Translations under genes and position numbers: made by a program
DNA from: Cycloclasticus sp. symbiont of Poecilosclerida sp. N
Lineage (GTDB): Bacteria > Pseudomonadota > Gammaproteobacteria > Methylococcales > Cycloclasticaceae
Length of the DNA: 64,000 nt
Direction: 5' to 3'
Assembly (NCBI GenBank): GCA_002101205.1
Contig: LWTM01000071.1
Coordinates: forward strand, 1 to 64,000
In this document: one piece after another, positions 47,244 through 57,437 of the stretch
How positions within the stretch are numbered: the stretch's first letter is position 1
Layout: each line of letters starts with the position of its first letter
The notes under the pieces: generated by a model
Told to the model about the DNA's origin: nothing
Databases searched by the model: none
The model's input: the letters and a program-made list of their open reading frames with translations, nothing else

Positions 47244-48377
47244 ATGGAAAACGGTATTTTACAAATTTGGCAATCAACAGGCATTGCTAATCTCGAGTGG
47301 GGAAATTTATTGATGATAGGTATTGGCTTATTGTTGATTTATTTAGCCATAGCAAAGAACTTCGAACCTTTATTATTACTGCCAATTGGTTTTGGTGGCG
47401 TGTTAGCTAACATTCCTTTGGCAGGTATAGGTGGGCCTGATGGTTTGCTCGGCATTTTGTACCACATGGGGGTAGATACTGGTTTATTCCCCTTATTAAT
47501 CTTTATGGGTGTTGGTGCGTTGACTGATTTTGGTGCGCTTATTGCCATGCCGAGTTTGTTAGTGTTAGGCGCTGCCGCCCAATTTGGCATTTTTGCTACG
47601 TTGATTGGCGCATTAGCCATGAATATGATTCCCGGTATGGAGTTCAGTTTGGCGGACGCCTCAGCCATTGCGATTATTGGCGGGGCAGATGGACCTACCG
47701 CTATTTTCTTGGCATCAAAACTTGCGCCAGATCTGTTGGGGGCCATTGCGGTAGCAGCATATTCTTATATGGCATTGGTGCCACTTATTCAGCCCCCTAT
47801 TATGCGTGCGCTAACAACAGAGACAGAAAGAAAAGTTCAAATGAAGCATCTTCGGCACGTAACTAAACGAGAAAGAATCATTTTCCCGCTCATCATTTTG
47901 ACCGTCGTTATTTTATTTTTACCTGCCTCTGCACCGCTTGTCGGTATGTTAGCGTTTGGTAATTTGATGAGAGAAAGTGGTGTGGTCGATCGCCTTAGTT
48001 CAACGGCACAGAATGAGTTGATTAATATAGTGACTATTTTCCTTGGTTTGGCGGTGGGCTCTAAGCTGTCAGCAGATAAATTCCTAACCGCTGAAACACT
48101 CGGTATTTTAGTTTTGGGTATGGGCGCTTTTTCTATTGGCACCGCAGGTGGTGTGTTAATGGGTAAGCTGATGTACAAAATTACGGGCGGGAAAGTAAAC
48201 CCACTGATCGGTGCGGCAGGTGTGTCAGCAGTACCTATGGCGGCTCGAGTCGTAAACAAAGTGGGCCAAGAGGCGGACCCGCATAATTTCTTGTTAATGC
48301 ACGCGATGGGCCCGAATGTGGCTGGTGTTATTGGCTCTGCGGTGGCAGCGGGTGTGCTGCTGGCTATTGTAGGATAA
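47244..48377 (+). CDS. oadB: Oxaloacetate decarboxylase beta chain (sodium pump)
   Basis: A highly hydrophobic 377-residue protein, the membrane pump of the Oad complex. [18 protein letters not shown] contains the conserved Asp of the sodium path, and [14 protein letters not shown] and [18 protein letters not shown] are further family blocks. It follows oadA by 10 nt. Long antisense open frames here are shadows of codon bias. Confidence 0.95.
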   Translation: MENGILQIWQSTGIANLEWGNLLMIGIGLLLIYLAIAKNFEPLLLLPIGFGGVLANIPLAGIGGPDGLLGILYHMGVDTGLFPLLIFMGVGALTDFGALIAMPSLLVLGAAAQFGIFATLIGALAMNMIPGMEFSLADASAIAIIGGADGPTAIFLASKLAPDLLGAIAVAAYSYMALVPLIQPPIMRALTTETERKVQMKHLRHVTKRERIIFPLIILTVVILFLPASAPLVGMLAFGNLMRESGVVDRLSSTAQNELINIVTIFLGLAVGSKLSADKFLTAETLGILVLGMGAFSIGTAGGVLMGKLMYKITGGKVNPLIGAAGVSAVPMAARVVNKVGQEADPHNFLLMHAMGPNVAGVIGSAVAAGVLLAIVG

Positions 48378-48434
48378 TGCCCTTGTCGGAAAATCAATTT
48401 GGTCGAAAAGTAAAATAGAAACTTTAAGCGCCAT

Positions 48435-49406
48435 ATGAATAGAAAGCTTTCCGTAGCACCCATGATGGCTTGGACTGATAAGCATTGTCGCTATTTGCAC
48501 CGTTTATTGTCCCCCCATGCCTTGCTGTATACAGAAATGCTGACTACAGGCGCTTTATTGCGCGGAAATAAACAGCGATTATTAGCGTTTAATGCCGCAG
48601 AGCAGCCTCTTGCGTTGCAACTAGGTGGCAGTCAGCCTTCTGAAATGGCTCAGTGCGCTGTGTTTGCGCAAGACGCAGGCTATCAAGAAGTAAATATTAA
48701 TGTCGGTTGTCCAAGTGACCGTGTTCAAAATGGACGAATTGGCGCGTGTTTAATGTCGGAACCTAGTTTAGTTGCGCAATGTGTTAGCGAGATGCGAGCG
48801 AGAGTTGATATACCTATAACGGTTAAAACACGCACAGGCATTGATGATTCCGACACCCTGGAGTTCTTATTGAAGTTTGTTGAAACGGTGTCTGAAGCGG
48901 GGTGTGAAACGTTTATTATTCATGCGCGTAAGGCGATATTAAAAGGTCTGTCGCCAAAAGAGAATAGAACAGTTCCACCGTTAAATTATGATAGAGTTTA
49001 CTCGATTAAACGTGAATTCCCGCAGTTGTCGATCGTGGTTAATGGCGGCATTAAAAACATCACCGATATTCAACAGCATTGGGCTAAACTCGATGGTGTG
49101 ATGATTGGTCGGGAGGCCTATCACAATCCGTTTTTTTTGACAGAAATTGAGCATCAATTATTTTCTGGACAAATGCGTGACCGAGTCGATATGCTGTACC
49201 AATTTATACCTCACGTTAAGGAACAATTAACGCAAGGGGTGGCGCTGCAAAGTATGACGCGACATATTTTAGGTTTATTTACAGGCCAACCAGGCGGCAA
49301 ACATTGGCGGCGCTATTTAAGTGAAAACGCTCGACATAAAAATGCAGGCCCAGAGGTTTTGCATGCAGCATTAGATGAAATGACATCCTATGCTCACAGA
49401 GCATAA
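48435..49406 (+). CDS. dusA: tRNA-dihydrouridine(20/20a) synthase
   Basis: An FMN enzyme that reduces uridines in the tRNA D-loop. LSVAPMMAWTDKHCRYLHRL, INVGCPSDRVQNGRIGACLM with the catalytic Cys, TVKTRTGID, and VNGGI and GVMIGREAY phosphate-binding segments identify DusA rather than DusB or DusC. It has 323 residues. The 108 nt before folE have a possible tatact box. Confidence 0.95.
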   Translation: MNRKLSVAPMMAWTDKHCRYLHRLLSPHALLYTEMLTTGALLRGNKQRLLAFNAAEQPLALQLGGSQPSEMAQCAVFAQDAGYQEVNINVGCPSDRVQNGRIGACLMSEPSLVAQCVSEMRARVDIPITVKTRTGIDDSDTLEFLLKFVETVSEAGCETFIIHARKAILKGLSPKENRTVPPLNYDRVYSIKREFPQLSIVVNGGIKNITDIQQHWAKLDGVMIGREAYHNPFFLTEIEHQLFSGQMRDRVDMLYQFIPHVKEQLTQGVALQSMTRHILGLFTGQPGGKHWRRYLSENARHKNAGPEVLHAALDEMTSYAHRA

Positions 49407-49514
49407 GTAGTAGCATTGAGCCGGGTGAAAAATTATCAGGCACACCGGGGTTATCAAACAAACTAGTGAACTGAAAAACGGTATACTTAACTAAATTTTT
49501 AGCAGCTTAAAATA

Positions 49515-50060
49515 ATGGAAGAATTCTACAAAAAAATAATAGAAGGCATCGGCGAAGATACTGAGCGTCAAGGTTTGGTTGACACACCAAAACGTGCGGC
49601 GAAAGCAATGGCTTTTTTAACCAGCGGGTACCAAAAATCACTGGATGAAATCGTTAATCACGCGCTTTTCGACTCAGATGCAGATGATATGGTCATTGTG
49701 AAAAACATTGAATTGTATTCAATGTGTGAGCATCACTTGTTACCCTTTATTGGCAAGTGCCATGTGGCGTACTTACCAGCAGGTAAGGTTTTGGGTTTGT
49801 CTAAAGTGACGAGGATAGTTGATATGTTTGCGCGTCGCCTACAAATTCAAGAGCAGTTGACCACGCAAATTGCAGATTCGATATGTCAAGTAACAGGAGC
49901 GAAAGGGGTGGCAGTCGTTGTTGAGGCAAAACACCTGTGCATGATGATGCGCGGCGTTGAAAAGCAAAATTCCCTAATGACGACATCGAGTATGCTAGGC
50001 CAGTTCCGTAAAAACGCTGAAACTCGCGCCGAGTTCTTAAGCTTGCTGAAAATGGTTTAA
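49515..50060 (+). CDS. folE: GTP cyclohydrolase I
   Basis: The first step of tetrahydrofolate synthesis, GTP to dihydroneopterin triphosphate. [20 protein letters not shown] holds the zinc Cys and His, and [10 protein letters not shown] holds the second Cys. It has 181 residues, the usual length for the IA type. It stands 21 nt upstream of hemH. Confidence 0.96.
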   Translation: MEEFYKKIIEGIGEDTERQGLVDTPKRAAKAMAFLTSGYQKSLDEIVNHALFDSDADDMVIVKNIELYSMCEHHLLPFIGKCHVAYLPAGKVLGLSKVTRIVDMFARRLQIQEQLTTQIADSICQVTGAKGVAVVVEAKHLCMMMRGVEKQNSLMTTSSMLGQFRKNAETRAEFLSLLKMV

Positions 50061-50080
50061 AGAAGCGGCATTAATTTCAA

Positions 50081-51076
50081 ATGGAGAGAACAGCAGTATT
50101 ACTGCTTAATTTAGGAACCCCAGAGGAACCGACCGAAGAAGCGGTTCGTGAATACTTGCGTGAGTTTTTATGGGACCCACGGGTCGTTCAAATACCGCGT
50201 TTTATTTGGTGGTTCATGCTTAATTTTTCAGTGTTAAAGAAGCGCCCAGTAGAGTCAGCTAAAGCCTACCAGAGAATTTGGACGGATGAGGGTTCGCCAT
50301 TGATGGTGTTTTCTGAACGCATTAAGCAAGGTCTGCAATCACACGCGAATGCTCAGCAGCAGGGGCGGTATAAATTCATGTTGGGTATGCGTTATGGCCA
50401 ACCCTCCATCCCCTCAGCCATGCAAGAGATAAAGGATTACTCACCCGATAACATCGTGCTATTGCCTCTGTATCCGCAGTTTGCCACCTCAAGCACAGGC
50501 ACGGCTTGGCACGCCTTTAGGCGTGAATATGCGAGATGGGAAGGTGCGCCAGATAGCAAAACCATTATGGATTACCATGATAGTGAAAGCTATATTGAAG
50601 CGTTAGCGAACAGCGTGAATAAGCATTGGTCTGATAAGGGTAAAGCGAGTTGTTTGGTCATTTCGTTTCATGGTGTGCCTGAAAGAACAATTCGACAAGG
50701 TGACCCGTATTTAAATCACTGTACTAAAACAGCAGAATTGTTGGTTGAAAAACTAGGTTTAGAACCACTAGAGTGGCGGCTTGTTTTTCAGTCACGTTTT
50801 GGCAAAGAGGAATGGATACAACCTTATTGCATGGATGTGCTTCAACGGCTGGCCGAAGAAGGGGTTGAACAAGTAGATGTTATTTGCCCAGGTTTTGCTG
50901 CAGATTGCTTAGAAACACTTGAAGAAATGGCACTTCAAAATCGAGATGTATTCCTCGGCGCGGGCGGTGTAAGTTACCGTTATATTCCAGCTTTAAACGA
51001 CGCTAAAGATCATATTGATGCGCTTTACTCGTTGGTTGAAGGGAAAAGCGGTGAGTTTTTTTTGAAAAGCACATAA
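50081..51076 (+). CDS. hemH: Ferrochelatase
   Basis: Inserts Fe2+ into protoporphyrin IX, the last step of heme synthesis. LLNLGTPEEPTEEAVREYLR, PLYPQFATSSTGTA, and SFHGVPERTIRQGDPY with the catalytic His are clear. It has 331 residues and no iron-sulfur cysteine cluster at the C-terminus, as usual in this group. Confidence 0.96.
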   Translation: MERTAVLLLNLGTPEEPTEEAVREYLREFLWDPRVVQIPRFIWWFMLNFSVLKKRPVESAKAYQRIWTDEGSPLMVFSERIKQGLQSHANAQQQGRYKFMLGMRYGQPSIPSAMQEIKDYSPDNIVLLPLYPQFATSSTGTAWHAFRREYARWEGAPDSKTIMDYHDSESYIEALANSVNKHWSDKGKASCLVISFHGVPERTIRQGDPYLNHCTKTAELLVEKLGLEPLEWRLVFQSRFGKEEWIQPYCMDVLQRLAEEGVEQVDVICPGFAADCLETLEEMALQNRDVFLGAGGVSYRYIPALNDAKDHIDALYSLVEGKSGEFFLKST

Positions 51077-51221
51077 GAAACAATGGACAGTAAGGGACAG
51101 CCAAGTCACTTCAGACCCTCAAAAAGGCTATTACTGCTTTTGGGTGAAAGTAGAGGGTCAAAAGAAGCACGTGCAACCGCCTATTGCTCGTACGATTATA
51201 GAGGAGTTATAACGAAACGTT

Positions 51222-52001
51222 ATGTGTGAACTGTTAGGTATGAGCGCAAATGTTCCGACAGATATTCGCTTTAGTTTCAGCGGTCTTGTGAAACGAGGTG
51301 GCGAAACAGGTTCGCATGAAGACGGTTGGGGCATCGCTTTTTATGAAGGTAAGGGCTATCGATCATTTCATGACCCGAAGGCCAGCGTAGATTCGGAAGT
51401 TGCTAAATTCATCCAGCAATACTCAATAAAAAGCAAACAGGTTATTTGTCATATCCGCAAGGCTAACAAAGGGCGTGTTTGCCTTGAAAATACACACCCC
51501 TTTTCACGTGAATTATGGGGCCAAATATGGTCTTTTGCACACAATGGGCAATTAAAAGGGATTAAAAACAAACTGCTCAGTGGCTATTTACCGATAGGGA
51601 CGACAGACAGTGAATACGCTTTTTGCTGGGTTTTAAGTCAACTACGTGAAACGTTTCCACAGAAGCCAAAAAGCAAAGTCAAAGTTAGAAAATTAATTGA
51701 ACGTTTGTGTCGAGAAGTAGCGGAACACGGAATATTCAATGTGCTGATGAGTGATGCTGATAATTTATATACATATTGCAATACCAAACTGTCTTGGTTG
51801 ACGCGTCAGGCACCATTTGCGGAGGCGCAGTTACTCGACACCGATGTATGCGTGGACTTTAAAGAAGAAACGTCAAGCACAGATGTAGTCACGGTAATAG
51901 CTACTGAGCCTCTAACGTCTAATGAGCAGTGGACGAAAATGGTGAAAGGCGAGTTTAGTGTTTTTAGCTCAGGTAAGAAAATGTATACGGGGATTCGTTA
52001 G
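51222..52001 (+). CDS. Class II glutamine amidotransferase, YafJ type
   Basis: A 259-residue N-terminal nucleophile hydrolase fold. Cys2 (MCELLGMSANVPTDI) is the nucleophile after Met removal; GSHEDGWGIAFYEGK, ICHIRKANKGRVCLENTHPF and FAHNGQL are the glutaminase loops. No synthase domain is attached, so this is a free-standing GATase, perhaps a gamma-glutamyl hydrolase; its substrate is unknown. It is preceded by a good gaggag site. Confidence 0.9.
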   Translation: MCELLGMSANVPTDIRFSFSGLVKRGGETGSHEDGWGIAFYEGKGYRSFHDPKASVDSEVAKFIQQYSIKSKQVICHIRKANKGRVCLENTHPFSRELWGQIWSFAHNGQLKGIKNKLLSGYLPIGTTDSEYAFCWVLSQLRETFPQKPKSKVKVRKLIERLCREVAEHGIFNVLMSDADNLYTYCNTKLSWLTRQAPFAEAQLLDTDVCVDFKEETSSTDVVTVIATEPLTSNEQWTKMVKGEFSVFSSGKKMYTGIR

Positions 52002-52318
52002 AGATAAAAAATATCTTATATGCAGAATTAAACGGTTATTCTACTTGCACGCAAACAGGAATAAGAGTGCCGTAAGGTGGGTCGCTATTTTTACCAAAAC
52101 CGAGTCTTCTAGCGATGTAGCTTCGCTAATACCTCATCAGATGGCTCGCCAACACATGTTAGCAGCTAGTCTAGAGAGACAATAGACTTTGTTAGGTGAA
52201 CTAATGAATAAACCTTTAGATATCGAGAAATTAATTACTATGCAAACCCAGTCTATGACATGATTATAAGGTGAGCTTAAACACTGTTATGTGACCGTGT
52301 TAATCAGTTAAATCGATT
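52002..52318. other. Intergenic region upstream of mrcB
   Basis: About 317 nt without a gene I can support. It contains a small hairpin (tagcga ... tcgcta near 52109-52126) of unknown role. An open frame here has no family signature. It presumably includes the mrcB promoter. Confidence 0.4.
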
Positions 52319-54676
52319 ATGGCTAAGTCTAAAAGCAAAGCAAAAACATCCAAAAAGAGATCTTCACGGCGTACTAAAAAACAACAACCTAGTGGATTCC
52401 TAAAAAGAAGCGCCATTAAGCTCTGTTTAGTCTTTTTGGTGCTGTTTTCGGGTTATGTTTTTTATCTCGACTATGTCGTGCGTGAACAGTTTGAAGGTAA
52501 ACGTTGGGCGTTGCCCGCGCATGTTTTTGCAAACCCCGTAGAAATCTATCAAGGCTTGTCCTTGGGGGTCGGTCAGTTTGAATCACTGCTAACAGACTTA
52601 CGCTATAAGCGAACAGCTAGTTTAAGTTCGGGCGGTCAATATTATCGGTCAGGGGACGTGTTTACAGTGAAAACACGTGGTTTCGACTTTTTTGATGGAC
52701 GTGAGCTGTCTCAAACGGTCAAAATATATTTTAACAATGGTTTTATTTCCGCAATCAAGCAAGCAAGCTCGAAGGTGAACGTCGCCTTACTCCGTTTTGA
52801 TCCCGTTCAAGTAGGAAGTTTTTACCCTAGTCATAAAGAAGATCGTATTTTAGTTAAAATAGACGATGTCCCTCGCACATTGATTGATGGATTAATTGCG
52901 ATAGAGGACCGCGATTTCTATACGCATTATGGTGTGTCACCGAAGTCAATTTTACGTGCGTTATGGGCAAACATACAGGCTGGCGGTGTCGTACAAGGCG
53001 GAAGCACATTAACGCAGCAACTGATTAAAAATTTCTATTTGACCCCACAAAGGAGCCTTTGGAGGAAGGTTAAAGAAGCTTTGATGGCGCTTATTATTGA
53101 GGCTCATTATCATAAGGATGAAATTCTAGAGGCGTATTTGAATGAGGTTTTTCTTGGACAAGATGATGAGCGCTCAATCAACGGCTTTGGTATGGCAAGT
53201 GTGTTCTATTTTAATAAACCATTAAAAGAATTAAAGCCGCATCAAACAGCGTTATTGGTAGGTCTGGTTAAGGGCCCTTCTTATTACAATCCTAGACGCC
53301 ACCCTAAGCGTTCAATAAGCAGAAGAAACCTCGTGCTAGATGAAATGGCGCGTTTAGGTTTCCTACCAGACGAGCAACGAATAATAGCGAAGCGTTTTGC
53401 TGTTGATATTTCGCCGTTTAAACAAGTAAAAAGCTCGCGCTTCCCGGCTTTTTTGAATTTGGTGAAGCGCCAATTAAGCCGTGACTATAAAGATGAAGAC
53501 CTGCGCTCAGAAGGCTTGAATATATTCTCAACGTTAGATTACAACATCCAAACAAGCGCCGAGCGGATATTCAAACAAAAGTTAAAAATGCTTAATAAAC
53601 AACATGGCATTGAGAAGGGAAAGCTACAGGGTTCAATGGTTATTACGCGCCGTGAAGGCGGTGAAATAGTCGCTGTAATAGGTGACCGAAATCCTACTTT
53701 TAATGGCTTTAATAGAGCACTTGATGCGATTAGACCGATTGGTTCTTTGGTGAAACCGGCGGTGTATTTAACCGCACTTTCTCAACCCGAAAAATATACG
53801 TTAACGACGCGTATTGAAGATGCGGCGATTAGCTTGAAACAGCAATCAGGTGAGCTGTGGGAACCACAAAATTATGACAAGGTAGAACACGGTGCAGTGC
53901 CGTTGCATACGGCATTATCGCGTTCATATAACCTTGCAACGGTCAGGTTAGGCATGGAACTGAAGGTTCAGAATGTAAAAAGAACATTGGAAAAACTAGG
54001 GATTAGACGAGCGATAAAACCTTATCCATCGTTATTACTTGGCTCGTTAGCGTTGTCGCCAATAGAGGTGGCGCAAATGTATCAAACATTAGCGGGTGAA
54101 GGATTCTTTACTCATTTACGCTCTATTCAATCTGTAACGTCAAGAGATCACTCTGCGCTGCAACGTTACGCTCTAACGGTGCAGCAAGTCGCGGATCCGT
54201 CGGCTATTTATCTTGTCAATACGGTATTACAAGAGGTGATGGCGGAGGGAACAGGCCGTTCTGCTTATAAACACATGTCGGCTGATTATAAATTGGCAGG
54301 TAAAACAGGAACAACAGATGAACTAAGGGATAGTTGGTTTGCGGGCTTTAGCGGGGATTATCTGGCCGTTGTGTGGCTCGGGCGAGATGATAATAAGCCG
54401 TCTAGGCTTACGGGTGCAAGTGGTGCGCTTCAAGTGTGGTCGAGCGTGATGGCGAGTATTTCAAAAGAACCTGTACGGTTAACGCAGCCGGATGATGTGG
54501 AATTCATTTGGGTTGACCCACAGGGTTTACGCGCTAATGAATTCTGCAAAAATGCTATACAATATCCATTTATAAAAGGCTCGTCTCCTGCTGTGTTTTC
54601 GCCTTGCGTTGGTATCGTTGGCAGAACGTTGGACGGAGCGGGTCAGTGGTTTAATGGGTTGTTTGATGATAGATAA
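52319..54676 (+). CDS. mrcB: Penicillin-binding protein 1B
   Basis: A bifunctional peptidoglycan synthase. A Lys-rich cytoplasmic N-terminus, one membrane helix (about 30-50) and a UB2H-like region come first, then the GT51 glycosyltransferase with Glu196 (IAIEDRDFYTHYGV) and GGSTLTQQLIKNFYL. The transpeptidase follows with Ser476 (GSLVKP), the SRSYN motif and Lys662 (KTGTTDELRDSWFAG). It has 785 residues, matching the PBP1B rather than the PBP1A layout. A TPR lipoprotein follows 6 nt downstream and may be a partner. Confidence 0.95.
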   Translation: MAKSKSKAKTSKKRSSRRTKKQQPSGFLKRSAIKLCLVFLVLFSGYVFYLDYVVREQFEGKRWALPAHVFANPVEIYQGLSLGVGQFESLLTDLRYKRTASLSSGGQYYRSGDVFTVKTRGFDFFDGRELSQTVKIYFNNGFISAIKQASSKVNVALLRFDPVQVGSFYPSHKEDRILVKIDDVPRTLIDGLIAIEDRDFYTHYGVSPKSILRALWANIQAGGVVQGGSTLTQQLIKNFYLTPQRSLWRKVKEALMALIIEAHYHKDEILEAYLNEVFLGQDDERSINGFGMASVFYFNKPLKELKPHQTALLVGLVKGPSYYNPRRHPKRSISRRNLVLDEMARLGFLPDEQRIIAKRFAVDISPFKQVKSSRFPAFLNLVKRQLSRDYKDEDLRSEGLNIFSTLDYNIQTSAERIFKQKLKMLNKQHGIEKGKLQGSMVITRREGGEIVAVIGDRNPTFNGFNRALDAIRPIGSLVKPAVYLTALSQPEKYTLTTRIEDAAISLKQQSGELWEPQNYDKVEHGAVPLHTALSRSYNLATVRLGMELKVQNVKRTLEKLGIRRAIKPYPSLLLGSLALSPIEVAQMYQTLAGEGFFTHLRSIQSVTSRDHSALQRYALTVQQVADPSAIYLVNTVLQEVMAEGTGRSAYKHMSADYKLAGKTGTTDELRDSWFAGFSGDYLAVVWLGRDDNKPSRLTGASGALQVWSSVMASISKEPVRLTQPDDVEFIWVDPQGLRANEFCKNAIQYPFIKGSSPAVFSPCVGIVGRTLDGAGQWFNGLFDDR

Positions 54677-54682
54677 AAAAAT

Positions 54683-55219
54683 ATGAAATTAATTGTTGTT
54701 ATTGTGACGCTCTTAACGCTTTCAGCGTGTGCAGGTCTATCTATGTATAATCAAGAACCAGCGCCTATTGGAGGAGCTGGTGAGGCAATAAATCATCCAT
54801 CAAAAGGCGTGAAAACGTACCCCCTTGATGAGCACCCGACTCAAGAAAGTTTGATGCATGAGTACAGTCCTCAAAGAATTGAAACATTAAGAAATCAAAA
54901 CCCAGCAGTGCTTGCGTTACTAGGCAGTGCGCACCAGCAAAGTGAAAGTGGCCAGTTAGATTTGGCTGCCTCGAAACTGGAGCGTGCGCTACGGATTGCA
55001 CCGAGAGACGCACAAGTTTGGTTCGCGTTAGCTAAGGTTCGCTACCAACAAGGAAAATATCTATTGGCGATTAGCTTAACGAAAAAGTCCAATTTGTTAT
55101 CACGGCGTAACACGAGCTTGCAGCGTAACAATTGGCTGTTGATGGCGGACAGTTATGATCGCTTAGGTAACGTGAATGCAGCAAGAAAAGCACGCGCTAA
55201 GGTCGATAGGTTGCTTTAA
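54683..55219 (+). CDS. TPR-containing lipoprotein
   Basis: A 178-residue protein with a lipobox signal (LLTLSACAG, Cys16 lipidated). The C-terminal half forms about two tetratricopeptide repeats (SGQLDLAASKLERALRIAPR, QVWFALAKVRYQQGKYLLA). Because it sits directly after mrcB it is a candidate outer-membrane regulator of PBP1B, a role filled by LpoB in enterobacteria, but there is no similarity to LpoB that I can see. Function inferred from location only. Confidence 0.75.
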   Translation: MKLIVVIVTLLTLSACAGLSMYNQEPAPIGGAGEAINHPSKGVKTYPLDEHPTQESLMHEYSPQRIETLRNQNPAVLALLGSAHQQSESGQLDLAASKLERALRIAPRDAQVWFALAKVRYQQGKYLLAISLTKKSNLLSRRNTSLQRNNWLLMADSYDRLGNVNAARKARAKVDRLL

Positions 55220-55220
55220 A

Positions 55221-55481
55221 ATGACAGGCAAGCCTTCATCTGGTGTAAGCCATGAAATCACTGAGCACGATGCAGCTAAGTTCTTAGTTCTTGAGCTGTC
55301 TGAATATTGTTCGCAAGGATTTAAAAGATTTGAAGCTAAGCGAGCGGATGTTTTTGATCATCTGAATGATAACGAAAACACAAAGAAGCGTGGTGCAATC
55401 CCTGTTACCAAATTTCGCCATATTGCTGAGTTGCTTTGGATTAAAGACGGTAGCTTAGATAGAGCCGTGTGGCACAAATAA
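55221..55481 (+). CDS. Small conserved-looking hypothetical protein
   Basis: An 86-residue soluble protein starting at the ATG one base after the upstream stop. It is rich in charged residues and has no signal peptide or membrane helix. I do not recognise the family. Tight spacing between the TPR lipoprotein and the helicase gene supports expression. Confidence 0.55.
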   Translation: MTGKPSSGVSHEITEHDAAKFLVLELSEYCSQGFKRFEAKRADVFDHLNDNENTKKRGAIPVTKFRHIAELLWIKDGSLDRAVWHK

Positions 55482-55508
55482 CATAAAATAACGATAACGG
55501 ATACTTTC

Positions 55509-57437
55509 TTGCACGATCTTGATTCCATTTTTGGCTCCAGCGGCCAATTAGTTAAACATATTGAAGGCTTTCAACCGCGTGAGGGGCAGCGACTTATGGC
55601 GCAGGCTGTTGAGCGTGCAATTGATAAAAACACTCACCTTGTAGCCGAAGCTGGAACGGGAACGGGTAAAACATTTGCATACCTTATTCCAGCTATTTTA
55701 TCCGGCAAAAAAACCATTATTTCTACTGGCACACGCAACCTTCAAGATCAAATTTTTGAAAAAGATTTCCCTTTGATACGCGATGCGCTGAACGTGCCTG
55801 TGCAGGGAGCTGTTTTAAAAGGGCGCTCTAACTATTTGTGTGTATACCGCTTCGGTCAGGCGCAAATGCAAACGGCCGGCTTTGATAAAGAACTAGCGGC
55901 TGACTTGGATGAGATAGGCCGGTGGTCGAAACAAACAACCGACGGTGATGTTGCCGAAGTAACAAGCGTTGCAGAAGACTCGTTCGTTTGGCAGCAGGTG
56001 ACCTCAACAGCGGACAACTGTCTAGGGCAAGAATGCCCGATGGTAGCGGAATGTTTCCCCTTATTAGCTAGAAAGAAGGCGCAAGAAGTGGATGTGCTGA
56101 TTGTTAATCATCATCTGTTGTGCGCCGATTGGTCATTAAGAGATGATGGCTTTGGGCAGTTATTACCTACTGCTGAATTGATTATCATCGACGAAGCACA
56201 TCAATTGATTGATACCGCATCAAGATTTTTGGGGGTGTCGGTCAGCGCCCAGCAAATCTTATCTTTATTGACCGATGTGCGAACAGAGCAGTTGAATGTG
56301 GCCGCTGATATGCCAGTTTTAATTGACTTAACGAAAGTCATTGCCGACGACATACGCGAAATGCGTAAGCTCTTTGCGGACAAACCCGCTAAAGGGGCTT
56401 GGGATGATTTAGAACAGCAAAACGATTTTATCTGTGCATTGGATTGTCTGCTTGACAGAATGGAGCAGCTTTTTAATATGCTAACCGATGCTGCAGTACG
56501 TTCTAAAGGTTTGGAATCCTGCTGGAAACGATGTGAGGATATTCTGTTACGTTTGAAGTTATTCACCTCTCAAGACAGCAATGATTGGATTCAGTGGTTT
56601 GAAACATTCCATCGAACATTTATTTTTTATAGAACGCCGTTGGATATTTCAAAAGCATTTTCGAGCTTTGCTTTTGCTAGCGAAGCCACTTGGGTATTCA
56701 CATCCGCTACTTTGTCTGTTGACAATAAATTTGATTTCTTTACACAACGCCTCGGCTTGCAGGAAGCCGAAACAGGCATGTGGGAAAGCCCGTTTGACTT
56801 CGTACGTCAATCTTTAATGTATGTGCCTAAGGGCTTACCCGCACCGCGTGATCACAATTACACCGAGGTGATGATAGAGAAAATCACCCCTGTATTAGAG
56901 GCGAGCGAGGGGCGGGCGTTTGTTTTATTTACCAGTCACCGTGCGTTAAAGGAAGCCGCCAGTATTTTGTCGGCAGAAACCGATTTCACATTATTGGTGC
57001 AAGGCGACCTACCAAAGCATCAAATGCTCGATGTCTTTAGGCGCACTGAACGCGCCGTACTGCTGGGAACAGCGAGCTTTTGGGAAGGTGTTGATGTGCG
57101 AGGTGAGGCATTATCTTGCGTGATTATTGATAAGCTGCCTTTTGCCTCACCAGGTGACCCTGTCACAAAAGCTCGGCTTAATTATATGACCGCGAATGGG
57201 CAATCGCCATTTTTTGAATTCCAACTACCATCAGCGGCATTAACGCTAAAACAGGGCGCAGGCCGCCTGATTCGCGATATTGAAGATACAGGTGTGCTGG
57301 TTTTATGCGACCCGCGCTTATCGAGTAAAGGCTATGGAAAAACCTTTGTGAAATCATTACCTGCCATGCCAATTACGCAGGAATTGTCGGAGGTGACCCG
57401 ATTCTTTCAACGTATTAAAAAGCAAAAAAAGACATGA
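55509..57437 (+). CDS. ATP-dependent DNA helicase, DinG/YoaA type
   Basis: A 642-residue XPD-like superfamily 2 helicase. Walker A is AEAGTGTGKTFAYLIP, Walker B DEAHQLID, and the C-terminal motif VI is QGAGRLIRD. Four cysteines between about 115 and 195 (NYLCVYRF, NCLGQECPMVAEC) can hold a 4Fe-4S cluster. It matches YoaA size more than the longer DinG. YoaA works in repair of damaged forks. The start is a TTG and the 3' end overlaps tsaB by 4 nt. Confidence 0.9.
   Translation: MHDLDSIFGSSGQLVKHIEGFQPREGQRLMAQAVERAIDKNTHLVAEAGTGTGKTFAYLIPAILSGKKTIISTGTRNLQDQIFEKDFPLIRDALNVPVQGAVLKGRSNYLCVYRFGQAQMQTAGFDKELAADLDEIGRWSKQTTDGDVAEVTSVAEDSFVWQQVTSTADNCLGQECPMVAECFPLLARKKAQEVDVLIVNHHLLCADWSLRDDGFGQLLPTAELIIIDEAHQLIDTASRFLGVSVSAQQILSLLTDVRTEQLNVAADMPVLIDLTKVIADDIREMRKLFADKPAKGAWDDLEQQNDFICALDCLLDRMEQLFNMLTDAAVRSKGLESCWKRCEDILLRLKLFTSQDSNDWIQWFETFHRTFIFYRTPLDISKAFSSFAFASEATWVFTSATLSVDNKFDFFTQRLGLQEAETGMWESPFDFVRQSLMYVPKGLPAPRDHNYTEVMIEKITPVLEASEGRAFVLFTSHRALKEAASILSAETDFTLLVQGDLPKHQMLDVFRRTERAVLLGTASFWEGVDVRGEALSCVIIDKLPFASPGDPVTKARLNYMTANGQSPFFEFQLPSAALTLKQGAGRLIRDIEDTGVLVLCDPRLSSKGYGKTFVKSLPAMPITQELSEVTRFFQRIKKQKKT

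Noticed and set aside
47339..48463. Long minus-strand open frames opposite oadB
   Set aside because: They are antisense to a clear membrane-protein gene and have no family features; they reflect codon bias.
52001..52185. Open frame running on after the amidotransferase
   Set aside because: It has no recognisable motif or ribosome site and is not supported as a gene.
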